A DNA stretch of 64,000 nucleotides from Sandaracinus amylolyticus (GTDB lineage: Bacteria > Myxococcota_A > Polyangia > Polyangiales > Sandaracinaceae): NCBI RefSeq assembly GCF_021631985.1, contig NZ_CP070225.1, forward strand, positions 2,046,001-2,110,000, given 5' to 3'. The position numbers and the translations under genes are program-made. The notes below the pieces were generated by a model that was not told the DNA's origin, searched no databases, and was given only the letters and a program-made list of their open reading frames with translations. This document shows positions 54,254-62,578 of this stretch, piece by piece. Within the stretch, counting starts at the first letter, position 1. Each line of letters starts with the position of its first letter.

Positions 54254-57052
54254 TCACGGGGCGAACCGACGAGCCGGGACCCCGTCGGCGCCATCGTCGA
54301 TCCGCATGTCCGGTCCCGCGATGAAGGCGTGCCGCTCGCGCTGGCTCGCCGTCGCGACGTTCGCGGAGTCCCACAGCAGCACGTAGTCGTTGCCGCCGGT
54401 GCCGCTCCACGACGACGTCAGCGTCACGCCGATGTCGTTGCCGGCGATGCTGGTGATGGTGCCGTTCCGCTGCGTCGGCGTGTCCGAGTCCCACTCGTGC
54501 AGACGGATCGCGTCACCCACGCGGAAGTAGCTCGCGTCGGTCTTTCCCGCGGGCGCGTAGTACGTCCCGGCGAGCGTCAGCGTCCACGACGTGCCCGAGC
54601 CCGACGCGCTGTTCACTGAGCCGCTCGGCGCGTACGTGGGCAGGTCGACCCCGGTGATCAGCACCGTGAGGCGACCGACGCAGCTGGCGATCTCGGACCA
54701 GTCGCGGCCGACGACGATGGCTCGCGCGCCCCGCATCCCGCGCAGCCCGGTCGGGTCGTTCACGGCGCGCGCGCCGTTGTAGGGCATCGCGTCCGACGAG
54801 ATGAGCACCGAGTCGCCCACGAGCACGTTGAAGTGCCGAAGCGAGACGGGGAACGAGTAGTGTCGGATCGCGCCGCCGAAGAGCGTCAGCACGGGGTTCG
54901 CGATCTGCATCGCGCGCTCGGTGGTGAGGCGCTCGCCCGCGACGTAGAACGACGAGAGCGGGGCGATCTCGAGGACGCGCTCTTTGCGCGCCTCGCTCAT
55001 GCCCTCGACGTTGCGCACGCGGATCGAGCCGCGCGTGTGCTTGCCCTCGATCGGGTCATAGCCGAGCTTGAACTCGACCACGTTGACGTTCCCGTCGCTC
55101 CCGCTCGTGAGCTGGCCGAAGCCGTCGACGTCGAGCAGCGTGCCGCCCGCGTTGCTGAGTACGTGCGAGTCCGGCACAGGTTGCGTGTCGATCGTCAGCG
55201 GGCGCAGAGCGATCTTGAAATCGGCGTCGAGGTAGAAGAACACGCCGTGCAGCATCGCCTCGTGCTCGAGGACATCGTCGAGGCGCACGCCCTCGCGGAA
55301 CGCGTACTGGCGCTCGCCGTAGAGGTGCGGCTGGATGTTGACGATCTCGTCAACCACCGCGGTCCAATCCGCGAGATCATCGTCGAGCACGAACGGCGCG
55401 CCGCCGACGTTGGCCACCTCGGGCGCTGCGGCGACGAGCTCGTCGCGGAAGCCGGCGAACGTCGTCCCCTCGGACGCGGCGGGATACTTGATCGCCGCCG
55501 CGATGGTCTGCGACTGCGTGCCGGCGACGAGCAGTCCGAGCGGGCGCACGCCCTCGCAGACCACGCCGCCCGTCGACGGGTCGACCGTGTCGATCTGGAA
55601 GGCGCGCGCGGGGACGTCCTCGGCTGCACCGAGCTCGGAGATCAGGAGCGTCGCGTTCGCGGTGAGGCCGCTGACGGAGTTCAGGTGCACGCGCGTCGTC
55701 GGGAACGACGCGACGTCCGCGGCGCTCGAGTGCGCCCACCCGGTGGACGGCGCGTTGATCGTGCGCGGCTCACGCCGCATGTCCGCGAGCGGCACGAAGG
55801 GCGGGCGCCAGCCCGCGAAGCCCCACGCGATCTCGCCGAAGAGGCCGGCCGGGAGCGTGAACGCGGCGACGCTCATGTCGTCGCCCCACAACACCGTGTA
55901 GGTCTGGTTCGCGGCCACGCTGTCGAGCGCGACGAGGATGCGGCCCGCGCCAAGCGGATCGACCAGCTCGCCCACGCGGCCGTTGAAGTAGCCGTCGACC
56001 GGTCCACCGCCGAAAAGCTTCGGGTACCGCGCCGGGCTCGGGACGCGCACGTTCAGCTGCCAGGCCGAGGCGTCCGCCGTGTACGAGAAGACGAAGCCCC
56101 AGCCCGCGATCGTCGGGTCGGCGTTCAGCGCCGCGCAGAGCGCCTCGCAGAAGTCCTTGTTCGTGCGGTAGAAGCCGCAGATCTGGATCTTGACGTCGCC
56201 CTCGTAGGCGTCAGCGGACAGGTCCGAGAGGCTGCGCCGCACCCAGATCGTGTAGGCGTACGCGCCGGGGTAGTAGACCCCCGCGACCTGGCGCTTGACG
56301 TCCAGCTCCGCGCCGAGCTCTTGCGCGAGGATCGACCACCGCGAGTCGATGTTGATGATCCACGTGGTGGCCTCGCCGCCTTCGAGCTGCGGGTCGTTCA
56401 GGATGACGCCGCGGAAGATCAGCGTCCCCGTGTCGCCCACATCGAGCTCGTCGGCCCCGTGCGCATAGACCCAGATGCGCCGCCCGATCCACGTGCTCGG
56501 GAAGTCGCGCAGCGCGCGGATCCTCGGCGTGCCGTCGGTCGCCTCCACGGGATGGCGCTGAGCGGTCGTGCGCCACTGCGCGCGCTCGACGATCGCCGTC
56601 GTGCTGTCGCTGATCGACGCGATGCGCACAACCTCGGTGTCGAGGTGGAGATACTCGTCCTCCGCGAGCCCGACGGTGCTGTTGAGCACGGCCGTCGTGT
56701 CGGTGAACGGGTCGGGGCCGAGCGTCGTTGCGAGCCACGCCTGGGGCTGCGGGATCGGAGTGAACATCGACGTTGCTGCGTCGAGGTCGGCGCCCGGCGT
56801 CTCGACGATGCGCAGCGGCGACAGGCCGATGTCGATCTTCGCGCCTGCGAGGTAGGCGCTCTCGGTGAATCCCACGCTCTCGCGGAGGAGGCCGTTGACG
56901 CGGCGCACGCCGAGTTGCCCTGACTCGGTGCACGCGCCGCTCATCTCCTCGCAGGTGACGAACTCGAAGGGCGCGCCCTCGACGACGAGTCTGAACTCGA
57001 CCCCATCGCCGCCGACGCCGGTCGCGATCACGTTCTGCCACGTGCCCATCAC
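54254..57052 (-). CDS. Large phage tail-like (tail hub/baseplate) protein
   Basis: A 932-aa protein. Its style is beta-rich and Trp-rich as in siphophage tail hub proteins: FRLVVEGAPFEFVTCEEMSG, STWIGRRIWVYAHGADEL, GTLIFRGVILNDPQLEGGEA and TWIINIDSRWSILAQELGAE occur in the first third. The last part (GTSWTLTLAGTYYAPAGKTD, FRVGDAIRLHEWDSDTP) looks like a tip domain. The start is GTG 57052 or ATG 57049, overlapping the previous stop. Its position at the end of a long minus-strand operon downstream of terminase fits a structural gene. Assignment is by style, not by a diagnostic motif. Confidence 0.5.
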   Translation of the reverse strand: MMGTWQNVIATGVGGDGVEFRLVVEGAPFEFVTCEEMSGACTESGQLGVRRVNGLLRESVGFTESAYLAGAKIDIGLSPLRIVETPGADLDAATSMFTPIPQPQAWLATTLGPDPFTDTTAVLNSTVGLAEDEYLHLDTEVVRIASISDSTTAIVERAQWRTTAQRHPVEATDGTPRIRALRDFPSTWIGRRIWVYAHGADELDVGDTGTLIFRGVILNDPQLEGGEATTWIINIDSRWSILAQELGAELDVKRQVAGVYYPGAYAYTIWVRRSLSDLSADAYEGDVKIQICGFYRTNKDFCEALCAALNADPTIAGWGFVFSYTADASAWQLNVRVPSPARYPKLFGGGPVDGYFNGRVGELVDPLGAGRILVALDSVAANQTYTVLWGDDMSVAAFTLPAGLFGEIAWGFAGWRPPFVPLADMRREPRTINAPSTGWAHSSAADVASFPTTRVHLNSVSGLTANATLLISELGAAEDVPARAFQIDTVDPSTGGVVCEGVRPLGLLVAGTQSQTIAAAIKYPAASEGTTFAGFRDELVAAAPEVANVGGAPFVLDDDLADWTAVVDEIVNIQPHLYGERQYAFREGVRLDDVLEHEAMLHGVFFYLDADFKIALRPLTIDTQPVPDSHVLSNAGGTLLDVDGFGQLTSGSDGNVNVVEFKLGYDPIEGKHTRGSIRVRNVEGMSEARKERVLEIAPLSSFYVAGERLTTERAMQIANPVLTLFGGAIRHYSFPVSLRHFNVLVGDSVLISSDAMPYNGARAVNDPTGLRGMRGARAIVVGRDWSEIASCVGRLTVLITGVDLPTYAPSGSVNSASGSGTSWTLTLAGTYYAPAGKTDASYFRVGDAIRLHEWDSDTPTQRNGTITSIAGNDIGVTLTSSWSGTGGNDYVLLWDSANVATASQRERHAFIAGPDMRIDDGADGVPARRFAP

Positions 57053-57303
57053 GCCACCCCCGCGCGCAGCGCGCGCCGCGCAGCCTCAAGCCATGCCCTC
57101 GGTGCGACGAGCACCGGCTTCGGGTGCCCGCTGAGGTAGAGCGCGCACCGCTGCGCGCGCTGCGCGTACGCCTCGATCTCGGCGATGCCGATCTGCCGCT
57201 TCTCGAGCGGGGGCTCGACGTCGAAGCCGCCGCGGGCGGTCGTCACGATCACCTCGATCACCACGTCGCCGAGGAGCGCGGCGAACACCCTGTGCGGCCT
57301 CAC
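57049..57303 (-). CDS. Small phage protein (84 aa)
   Basis: Frame from GTG 57303: VRPHRVFAALLGDVVIEVIV, ARGGFDVEPPLEKRQIGIAE, YAQRAQRCALYLSGHPKPVL, then an Ala/Arg-rich helix. Overlaps of 4 bp at the start and 1 to 4 bp at the end with its neighbours support it as a real gene. No family recognised. Confidence 0.5.
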   Translation of the reverse strand: MRPHRVFAALLGDVVIEVIVTTARGGFDVEPPLEKRQIGIAEIEAYAQRAQRCALYLSGHPKPVLVAPRAWLEAARRALRAGVA

Positions 57304-57731
57304 GCTGCCTCCAGCATCGGCGCCGCGAGCGCCTCGAGCGTGCGCGCGTCGATCGGCGCGCTGGTGTTGTGGTGGCCGTAGACGCGCCCTCCGCGCGACG
57401 TCGCGATCGCGCGCGAGAGCTCGTCGTGGGTCGCGATGCGCTGCGCGTTCGGAGGGGCGTGCTCGGCGCGTCGATAGAGCCGCAGCTCGCCGTGCGCGAC
57501 GACGAGGACGCCGAGTCGGCGCTCCACGTCGGCGCGTTGCTGCGCGCGCTCCGCGGCGCTCCACGCGGCGTCGGCGGTGCGTCGGTCCTCGCAGCGCTTC
57601 CGGAAGACCTCGACGAGGTCCTCGCCGGGCTTCGCGTTGAGGATCTGCGCGACCTTCGCGATCGTCCGCTGACGCTCGGCCTCTTTCGCTTTCGCGCGTG
57701 CGCGCTGGCGGGCGCGGGCGTTGATGAACAT
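57300..57731 (-). CDS. Hypothetical phage protein with coiled N-terminus
   Basis: A 143-aa protein from ATG 57731: MFINARARQRARAKAKEAER begins a basic coiled helix (to about residue 75), followed by a mixed C-terminal part (LGVLVVAHGELRLYRRAEHA, IATHDELSRAIATSRGGRVY). The start overlaps the previous gene by 1 base and the end overlaps the next by 4. No match to known tail or head proteins by eye. Confidence 0.5.
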   Translation of the reverse strand: MFINARARQRARAKAKEAERQRTIAKVAQILNAKPGEDLVEVFRKRCEDRRTADAAWSAAERAQQRADVERRLGVLVVAHGELRLYRRAEHAPPNAQRIATHDELSRAIATSRGGRVYGHHNTSAPIDARTLEALAAPMLEAA

Positions 57732-57973
57732 CACGCGGCCTCGTTCTGCGCGAGCACGCGGTACGCCCGACGGAGCCACCCATCAGGCGTGATGAGCGCG
57801 GACGCGTGCGCGCCGTCGTAGATGCGCCGATGCATGCTGCCGATGTCGAGCGCCTCGAGTGCATCGGCGTGCCGAATACGTCGTGCCTCGACGACGTAGC
57901 AGGGCCGCGAGTGCTGGTTCGTGATCGCGACCTCGTGCCGGCCGTCCGAGCACTTCCAGAGCTCGATCCTCAC
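57731..57973 (-). CDS. Small phage protein (80 aa)
   Basis: Frame from GTG 57973: RIELWKCSDGRHEVAITNQH, YVVEARRIRHADALEALDIG, DGAHASALITPDGWLRRAYR. Starts within the previous gene's stop (GTGA overlap) and ends overlapping the following ATG. The mixed strand/helix pattern is typical of small phage accessory proteins. Function not known. Confidence 0.45.
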   Translation of the reverse strand: MRIELWKCSDGRHEVAITNQHSRPCYVVEARRIRHADALEALDIGSMHRRIYDGAHASALITPDGWLRRAYRVLAQNEAA

Positions 57974-58200
57974 GCGAGCACCCGCGGCGTGCTCGACATC
58001 GCGACGGGGTGCACGCGCTCGACGGCGTGGCGCGCGCGGCGATCGATGATCATCGGCAGCTCGGCCGCGGGCTCCGCGAGTCCGAGGGCGCAGAGACGAT
58101 GAGCGGCGTCGCGATCGCACTCGATCGTCGCGCCTGCGGGGTGCAGCACGCCGGTGCGGTCGCGGTAGTCCGCGTGCAGCTCGATGCGGATGCGGGTCAC
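57970..58200 (-). CDS. Small phage protein of the hinge/KOW-like type (76 aa)
   Basis: Frame from GTG 58200: RIRIELHADYRDRTGVLHPA, GATIECDRDAAHRLCALGLA. The order of strand, HPAG turn and helix (with a pattern like x-YxxG-x-I-x-V-x-x-x-x-A-x-x-L) recalls short phage proteins near structural genes, one of which is repeated in the next gene. A link to head-tail joining is inference. Confidence 0.45.
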   Translation of the reverse strand: MTRIRIELHADYRDRTGVLHPAGATIECDRDAAHRLCALGLAEPAAELPMIIDRRARHAVERVHPVAMSSTPRVLA

Positions 58201-58493
58201 GGGCGCGGCCCTCGACGCTGCGCGTCCTGCTCCACGAGCGCAGCGAGCATGGCTTCGCCGTCGCTCGGCTCTCCGAACGGCCAGCCGTTCGCCGATTCGC
58301 GCGACAGGATCGAGCGGTCGAAGGCCGCATCCGGCCGACCGGCGCGCGTCCCGATCGTCAGTGCATCGGTCGTCTGCTCGGCGACGCCTTTCGCGATGAG
58401 CCCCTGCGCCTGTGAGGGCGACACGGTGACCACGCGCGAGGGCCACAGCACGAAGCTGTTGATCGAGACGGTGTCGAGGATCTTGATCCGCAT
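58197..58493 (-). CDS. Small phage protein of the hinge/KOW-like type (98 aa)
   Basis: Starts MRIKILDTVSINSFVLWPSR and continues VVTVSPSQAQGLIAKGVAEQ, the same strand-turn-helix arrangement as the next gene downstream, then a Trp-containing C-terminal tail. Stop overlaps the following GTG by 4 bp. Function unknown; the pair could be structural. Confidence 0.5.
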   Translation of the reverse strand: MRIKILDTVSINSFVLWPSRVVTVSPSQAQGLIAKGVAEQTTDALTIGTRAGRPDAAFDRSILSRESANGWPFGEPSDGEAMLAALVEQDAQRRGPRP

Positions 58494-58496
58494 CGG

Positions 58497-58688
58497 TCAC
58501 TCCGGGTCGAGCGGCTGCTCGGCGTCGACGACGACGGCCATGCCCTGCCTGACGAGCGCGGTGCCGAGGTTGTCGTGGACGACGATCTCGCGCTCCGCGG
58601 CGTTCTGCGCCGACGAGCGCAGCAGGCTTTGCAGGCGCTGCGCGTTGATGGCGCCGGTGAGGAAGTGGTGGTTGATTCGAACTCGCAT
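58497..58688 (-). CDS. Small phage protein (63 aa)
   Basis: Starts MRVRINHHFLTGAINAQRLQ and continues SSAQNAAEREIVVHDNLGTA. There are two helices and one short strand. It lies in the same head-to-tail series, 3 bp before the next start and 12 bp after the larger gene. No function recognised. Confidence 0.45.
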   Translation of the reverse strand: MRVRINHHFLTGAINAQRLQSLLRSSAQNAAEREIVVHDNLGTALVRQGMAVVVDAEQPLDPE

Positions 58689-58700
58689 GTGGTCTCCTGG

Positions 58701-59810
58701 TCAGCGGCGCATCGCGCGGAAGCGCTGCTCCAAAACGTCGGGGTCGCCGTTGATCGAGGCGCGCCACCCCTCCGCATCGCGGCTATTCCCGAGCCCGATG
58801 AGGTGATAACGGTCGAGGGCCTTGCTCGCTGCGCTCCACGCGCGCGCCCATCGAGTGCCTTCGACGACGCCCTCGAGCGCGAGCTCGATCGCCTCGTGCA
58901 GAGCTTCCCTCTCCGCCCCGGTGCGGGCGCCGGGCGCTCCGGCGGCAACGCGCCAGCGCAGCCCCTGCGGGTCGAGACTCGCCTCGATCCAGCGCGACCA
59001 GCACGCGGCGTGACCGAGCTGCGGGACGATCGCGAACCGCACGCCGTCGTTAGACCCGCCGACGTACGCGCCGACCTCGTCGAGTTTTCCGGACCAAAGG
59101 CCGGGGCGATACGTCGAGCACGCCCCGATCGTCAGCGGGTCCCCGCAGTCGTCGACCAGGATGCGTAGCGCCTTGAGCGCCGTCGCCGTGTCGAGGCCCT
59201 GGACGAGCGGGCGATAGCCGACGAAGCGGCGGCCCATCGTCTCCTGCTCGGGCGGGAGATCTTCGGTGACGAGCTCGATCAGCGAGTAGGGGTTGAACGC
59301 GTCGGGGATCGCTCGCGCGTCGCGCCAGCGCTCGACGGCGCCAGGTGCTCCGGCCTCGCTCGCCTCGCGGAGCGCCTCGAGCGCTGCAAAGGTAGCGTCG
59401 TCGACCTCACCGGTCGCGAGGAGCAGCGCGGCATCCGCTGCCCAGGTGAGCGCGCGCGTCGCCTTGCCGGCGCGGAGCCCGGCGTGCGCACGGGGCGCGA
59501 GCATCATCAGCGCGCGCGCGTCGCTCTTCTCGAACGCGGCGGCGAGCTCGCCCCCGATCGCATTCTTCGGATCAATCGCGCGGGCCGCGGCGATCGCGCG
59601 GGTCACGACCCCGTGCAGATCGACGGTGCCGGCCTCGAGCGCGGTGCGCGCGATGTCGTGCTCGGCCTTGATCTCGCTCCACGCGAGCGCGGCGTCGGTG
59701 CCGGCGGAGAGCGTTGCTCGCGCAGCATCATCGCCGCCGATGCGGCGTGCGGCTCGCCACGCGAGCGAGGGCTTGAGGGTCGGAGTCCAGGCGGTATTCG
59801 GCGTGCTCAT
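58701..59810 (-). CDS. Hypothetical 369-aa phage-region protein
   Basis: Frame from ATG 59810. The first 200 residues are mostly Ala-rich helices (RIGGDDAARATLSAGTDAAL, EHDIARTALEAGTVDLHGVV), the rest a mixed domain (YRPLVQGLDTATALKALRIL, VRFAIVPQLGHAACWSRWIE). It is the largest gene between terminase and the tail-like gene, and would be the position of a portal or capsid, yet it resembles neither. The exact role is unknown. Confidence 0.5.
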   Translation of the reverse strand: MSTPNTAWTPTLKPSLAWRAARRIGGDDAARATLSAGTDAALAWSEIKAEHDIARTALEAGTVDLHGVVTRAIAAARAIDPKNAIGGELAAAFEKSDARALMMLAPRAHAGLRAGKATRALTWAADAALLLATGEVDDATFAALEALREASEAGAPGAVERWRDARAIPDAFNPYSLIELVTEDLPPEQETMGRRFVGYRPLVQGLDTATALKALRILVDDCGDPLTIGACSTYRPGLWSGKLDEVGAYVGGSNDGVRFAIVPQLGHAACWSRWIEASLDPQGLRWRVAAGAPGARTGAEREALHEAIELALEGVVEGTRWARAWSAASKALDRYHLIGLGNSRDAEGWRASINGDPDVLEQRFRAMRR

Positions 59811-59836
59811 TCGGCGTTCCTCGGCGTTGGTGGGAG

Positions 59837-60415
59837 TCAGCCCCGCGGGCGGAGCTGACGACGGATCTCGGCTGCGACCTCGGCGTCGCGGACCGCCTCG
59901 GCCTGCGGCGTGCCGCCGAGGTCGGGGCGCCGCTCGCGCACGCGCAGCACGGCGGAGTAGGCGAAGTGGCGGAACGACTCGCTCGCGTGATCGGGGAAGT
60001 GCGCGGCGATCACGCGATCGGCGACCGCGTAGTCGGGGAGCTTCGACGGGTGCACCGCGTGACGCGCCGTGGTCGTGCTCGCCGTGGTCACCGGCGCGAT
60101 GGTCGCGATCGACCGCACCTCGGCGTCGATGTTCGGGCGAACGCGGCGGAGCTCGCGCGTCGCGACCGCGTAGAGCCGGTGCTCGGGCTCGTTGGGGTAC
60201 TTCGCGCGAGCGCGCTCCATGTGCGGCGCGAGCGCAGCGGCCATCCGCTGGTTCGCGAGGAAGTACCCGAGCTGCTTGTCGTTGAGGATCTCGACGCGGC
60301 GGCGCGCGAGGTGCGCGCGCGACTCCTCGGACATCCGAGCGATCGTCGGGTGCTTGTCGACGATGGCGCGCATAAAGCGCGCGGCTTCGATCTCGAGGGC
60401 GGTGCGGTTCGACAT
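59837..60415 (-). CDS. Hypothetical 192-aa phage-region protein
   Basis: Frame from ATG 60415. Helical and basic: MSNRTALEIEAARFMRAIVD, RRRVEILNDKQLGYFLANQR, HLYAVATRELRRVRPNIDAE absent in any family I know, then HPSKLPDYAVADRVIAAHFP. Possibly nucleic-acid binding from the charge. The 138 bp upstream to the HTH gene hold nothing obvious. Confidence 0.45.
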   Translation of the reverse strand: MSNRTALEIEAARFMRAIVDKHPTIARMSEESRAHLARRRVEILNDKQLGYFLANQRMAAALAPHMERARAKYPNEPEHRLYAVATRELRRVRPNIDAEVRSIATIAPVTTASTTTARHAVHPSKLPDYAVADRVIAAHFPDHASESFRHFAYSAVLRVRERRPDLGGTPQAEAVRDAEVAAEIRRQLRPRG

Positions 60416-60553
60416 GCGGGGCTCCGTGTGGGGCCGGCGCGCCGTCGACCACGCCGAAGAGGTCGATGCGCGCCGGGCCCGATCACTTGTCTTGCGCGTC
60501 GATCGCGATGGGGCACGGATGTTGGGTCCGTCGTGTCCGCCCGCGTCCGTCGA

Positions 60554-60760
60554 TCACGCCGCGTCGGGACCGAGCAACCACTCGCGGTCGACCTGCCACG
60601 GGCCCTTCGGCGTGACCTGCCACGCGGGGATCGTCTTGCTCCTGATCAGGCGCCGCACATGGCGCGTCGAGCGCCCGAGCACGCGCGCAGCCTCGGCGAC
60701 GTCGACGCCTGCGCGCGGCTTCCCGTCGGCGCCGATCCACCCTCGTTCGACTTCGGTCAT
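60554..60760 (-). CDS. Small helix-turn-helix (excisionase-like) protein
   Basis: A 68-aa protein from ATG 60760: VDVAEAARVLGRSTRHVRRL is a clear helix-turn-helix, followed by IRSKTIPAWQVTPKGPWQVD and REWLLGPDAA, the wing and end of the MerR/Xis-type small DNA-binding fold. It may regulate the element or act as excisionase-type directionality factor. It has a preceding short leader MTEVERGWIGADGK. Confidence 0.7.
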   Translation of the reverse strand: MTEVERGWIGADGKPRAGVDVAEAARVLGRSTRHVRRLIRSKTIPAWQVTPKGPWQVDREWLLGPDAA

Positions 60761-60779
60761 GAGTTGGTCTCCTCGGCGC

Positions 60780-61184
60780 TCATGGCCGGCCATTGACGGC
60801 GTCGAGCAGCTCTTCCGCGGCCTCGTCCATGTCGGCGAGCGCCTCGATCGCATCGTCGCGCAGCTTGCAGAAGTCGTGGGCGAGCTCCTCGGCGTCGTCG
60901 TCCGAGAGCTGCGCCGCGCTCGCCGCAATGCTGCCCTGCGGTCCCGTCGCAACGGTCAGCCGGTCGCGAATCGAATTGAGCGCAGCTGCGAGCTCGGTCG
61001 GCAGCGCCTCGCCGATCATCGGCCAGAACGTGTCGGCCGCGTCGCGGATGCGCTCGCGCAGCGGGAGCGGGCTTACCGCCATCCCGTCGATCGCGTCGCT
61101 CAACTTCTGCGCGAGATCCTCGGTGTGGTTGCGAAGCGTTTCGGGGTCGTGGTCGTGGTCGGTCATCTCATCTCCGGTGGTCAT
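60780..61184 (-). CDS. Acidic hypothetical phage protein
   Basis: A 134-aa acidic protein; start ATG 61184 overlaps the terminase stop by 4 bp (ATGA), and an ATG at 61166 is the alternative. It contains HDHDPETLRNHTEDLAQKLS, RERIRDAADTFWPMIGEALP, DDDAEELAHDFCKLRDDAIE. Its Asp/Glu-rich helices might mimic or bind DNA-protein complexes; not recognised. Confidence 0.5.
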   Translation of the reverse strand: MTTGDEMTDHDHDPETLRNHTEDLAQKLSDAIDGMAVSPLPLRERIRDAADTFWPMIGEALPTELAAALNSIRDRLTVATGPQGSIAASAAQLSDDDAEELAHDFCKLRDDAIEALADMDEAAEELLDAVNGRP

Positions 61185-62578
61185 GCTGCGAAAACTCCTC
61201 CAAGGCGGTCTGCCGCCGAGCCGTCGCCGGTTCCTCGCGCTCGCCCTCGCGGGCCGCTCGACGTGCGAAGCATCGAGTGCGAGGTCACAAGGCAGTCCAC
61301 CGCGTCGTCGTTCTTCCCGTGGGGGAACGCGGTCACCTCGCGGACGAAGTCGTTCGTCCAGCGCATGCCGCGGGGCACCGCGATCTCGCCGCGCGACCAG
61401 CACGCCGCCGCGGGCTGCGCCCTGCTGAGCTTGTCTTCGCGCGTGGTGATCACGCAAATTCGGCACCGCGCCTCGCGCTCGAGGAGCGGCACCACGCCGG
61501 CCTCGTGGCCACCCGCAGCCCACCCGATCGGCGCGCCCGGGTAGCGTGCGGAGAATGCGGCGAGCTCCGGCGCGAAGCGGTCGATCGAGCACTGCACACG
61601 CAGCACGTCGAGCACGTAGTAGCGGCGCGTCGGCGGGTGGTAGCCGAGCGCGAGGATGCAGCTGAAGTCGGCCGAGGCCTTCAGCGAGTACGCGAGGTCG
61701 ATCGCGATCGCGATCCGCATCTCCTCGGGCTTCGGGATCGTGATGCGATCCACGAGCACGACGTCGCGGAACGACTGCGCCTCGGCCGCGATCGGCTCGC
61801 ACATGTAGAGCGAGGTCCAGTCGCGCGCGCCGATCTCGTCTCGCGTTGCGTGGAGCACCGGGGTCGGGTGCATCTCGGGCCACGTCGACTCGCCGGCATC
61901 GTCGAGCGCGGTGATGCGGATGTGCCGGTAGCCGTTTGCGATGCAGAACGCGGTGAGGTCGCTCGGGTTCCACGGCGTGGAGACGACGAGGTTGATCCAC
62001 GGCACGTCGACGCGCGTGCGGCTCACGCTCTTGTGCGAGTCGATCGTGCGCTCGCGGATGGTCGCGGACTCGGCTGCCGCTCGGTCAGCACAGAAGTCGT
62101 CGGTGCAGATGAGGTCGCAGCGGAACCCGGTCGCCGTGCCGCCACCGAGGCCCGAGGCGAGCACGTAACCGCGCCCGCCGAGCACTCGGAAGAAGCCGGC
62201 GCTCCGCTGCGTCGGGTCGATGGAGCGGCCCGTGTGCTCGGCGACGAGCTGCCGGATGTCGTAGACGTGCGAGCGAGCGAGGCGAGCGGAGTAGCTGCGG
62301 AGGATGGTGCGGAAGCCCTCGTCGGACCGCTGCGAGCACCACGCCGCGAAGCGCTTCGCGATCGTCGACTTGCCGAAGCCGGGCGGCATCGTGACGACGA
62401 TCGAAGAGCACTCGCCAGCGTCGCGGCGATCAGCGGCCTCCTGCAGCTCGTCCACGAGCCCGTCGAGATGTGGCGGCACGGGTCGCCCATCGAGGCGCTC
62501 GTTGAACGCGCGGAACGTCTCGGCGGCGCGCTGGCGCCGCGCGAGCTCGGCGCGAGCGGCGGCTCGACCGACCAGCAT
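61181..62578 (-). CDS. terL: Phage terminase large subunit
   Basis: A 465-aa DNA-packaging motor. The ATPase has Walker A MPPGFGKST (residues 64-72) and a Walker B-like DLICTDDF (155-162). The C-terminal RNase H-like nuclease has the first acidic residue in IAIAIDLAYS (Asp294) and a last one in GKNDDAVDCLV. It starts at ATG 62578, overlapping the TerS stop by 1 base (TGATG). This gene is the best proof of a phage origin. Its presence without a recognisable portal next to it is unusual. Confidence 0.88.
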   Translation of the reverse strand: MLVGRAAARAELARRQRAAETFRAFNERLDGRPVPPHLDGLVDELQEAADRRDAGECSSIVVTMPPGFGKSTIAKRFAAWCSQRSDEGFRTILRSYSARLARSHVYDIRQLVAEHTGRSIDPTQRSAGFFRVLGGRGYVLASGLGGGTATGFRCDLICTDDFCADRAAAESATIRERTIDSHKSVSRTRVDVPWINLVVSTPWNPSDLTAFCIANGYRHIRITALDDAGESTWPEMHPTPVLHATRDEIGARDWTSLYMCEPIAAEAQSFRDVVLVDRITIPKPEEMRIAIAIDLAYSLKASADFSCILALGYHPPTRRYYVLDVLRVQCSIDRFAPELAAFSARYPGAPIGWAAGGHEAGVVPLLEREARCRICVITTREDKLSRAQPAAACWSRGEIAVPRGMRWTNDFVREVTAFPHGKNDDAVDCLVTSHSMLRTSSGPRGRARGTGDGSAADRLGGVFAA

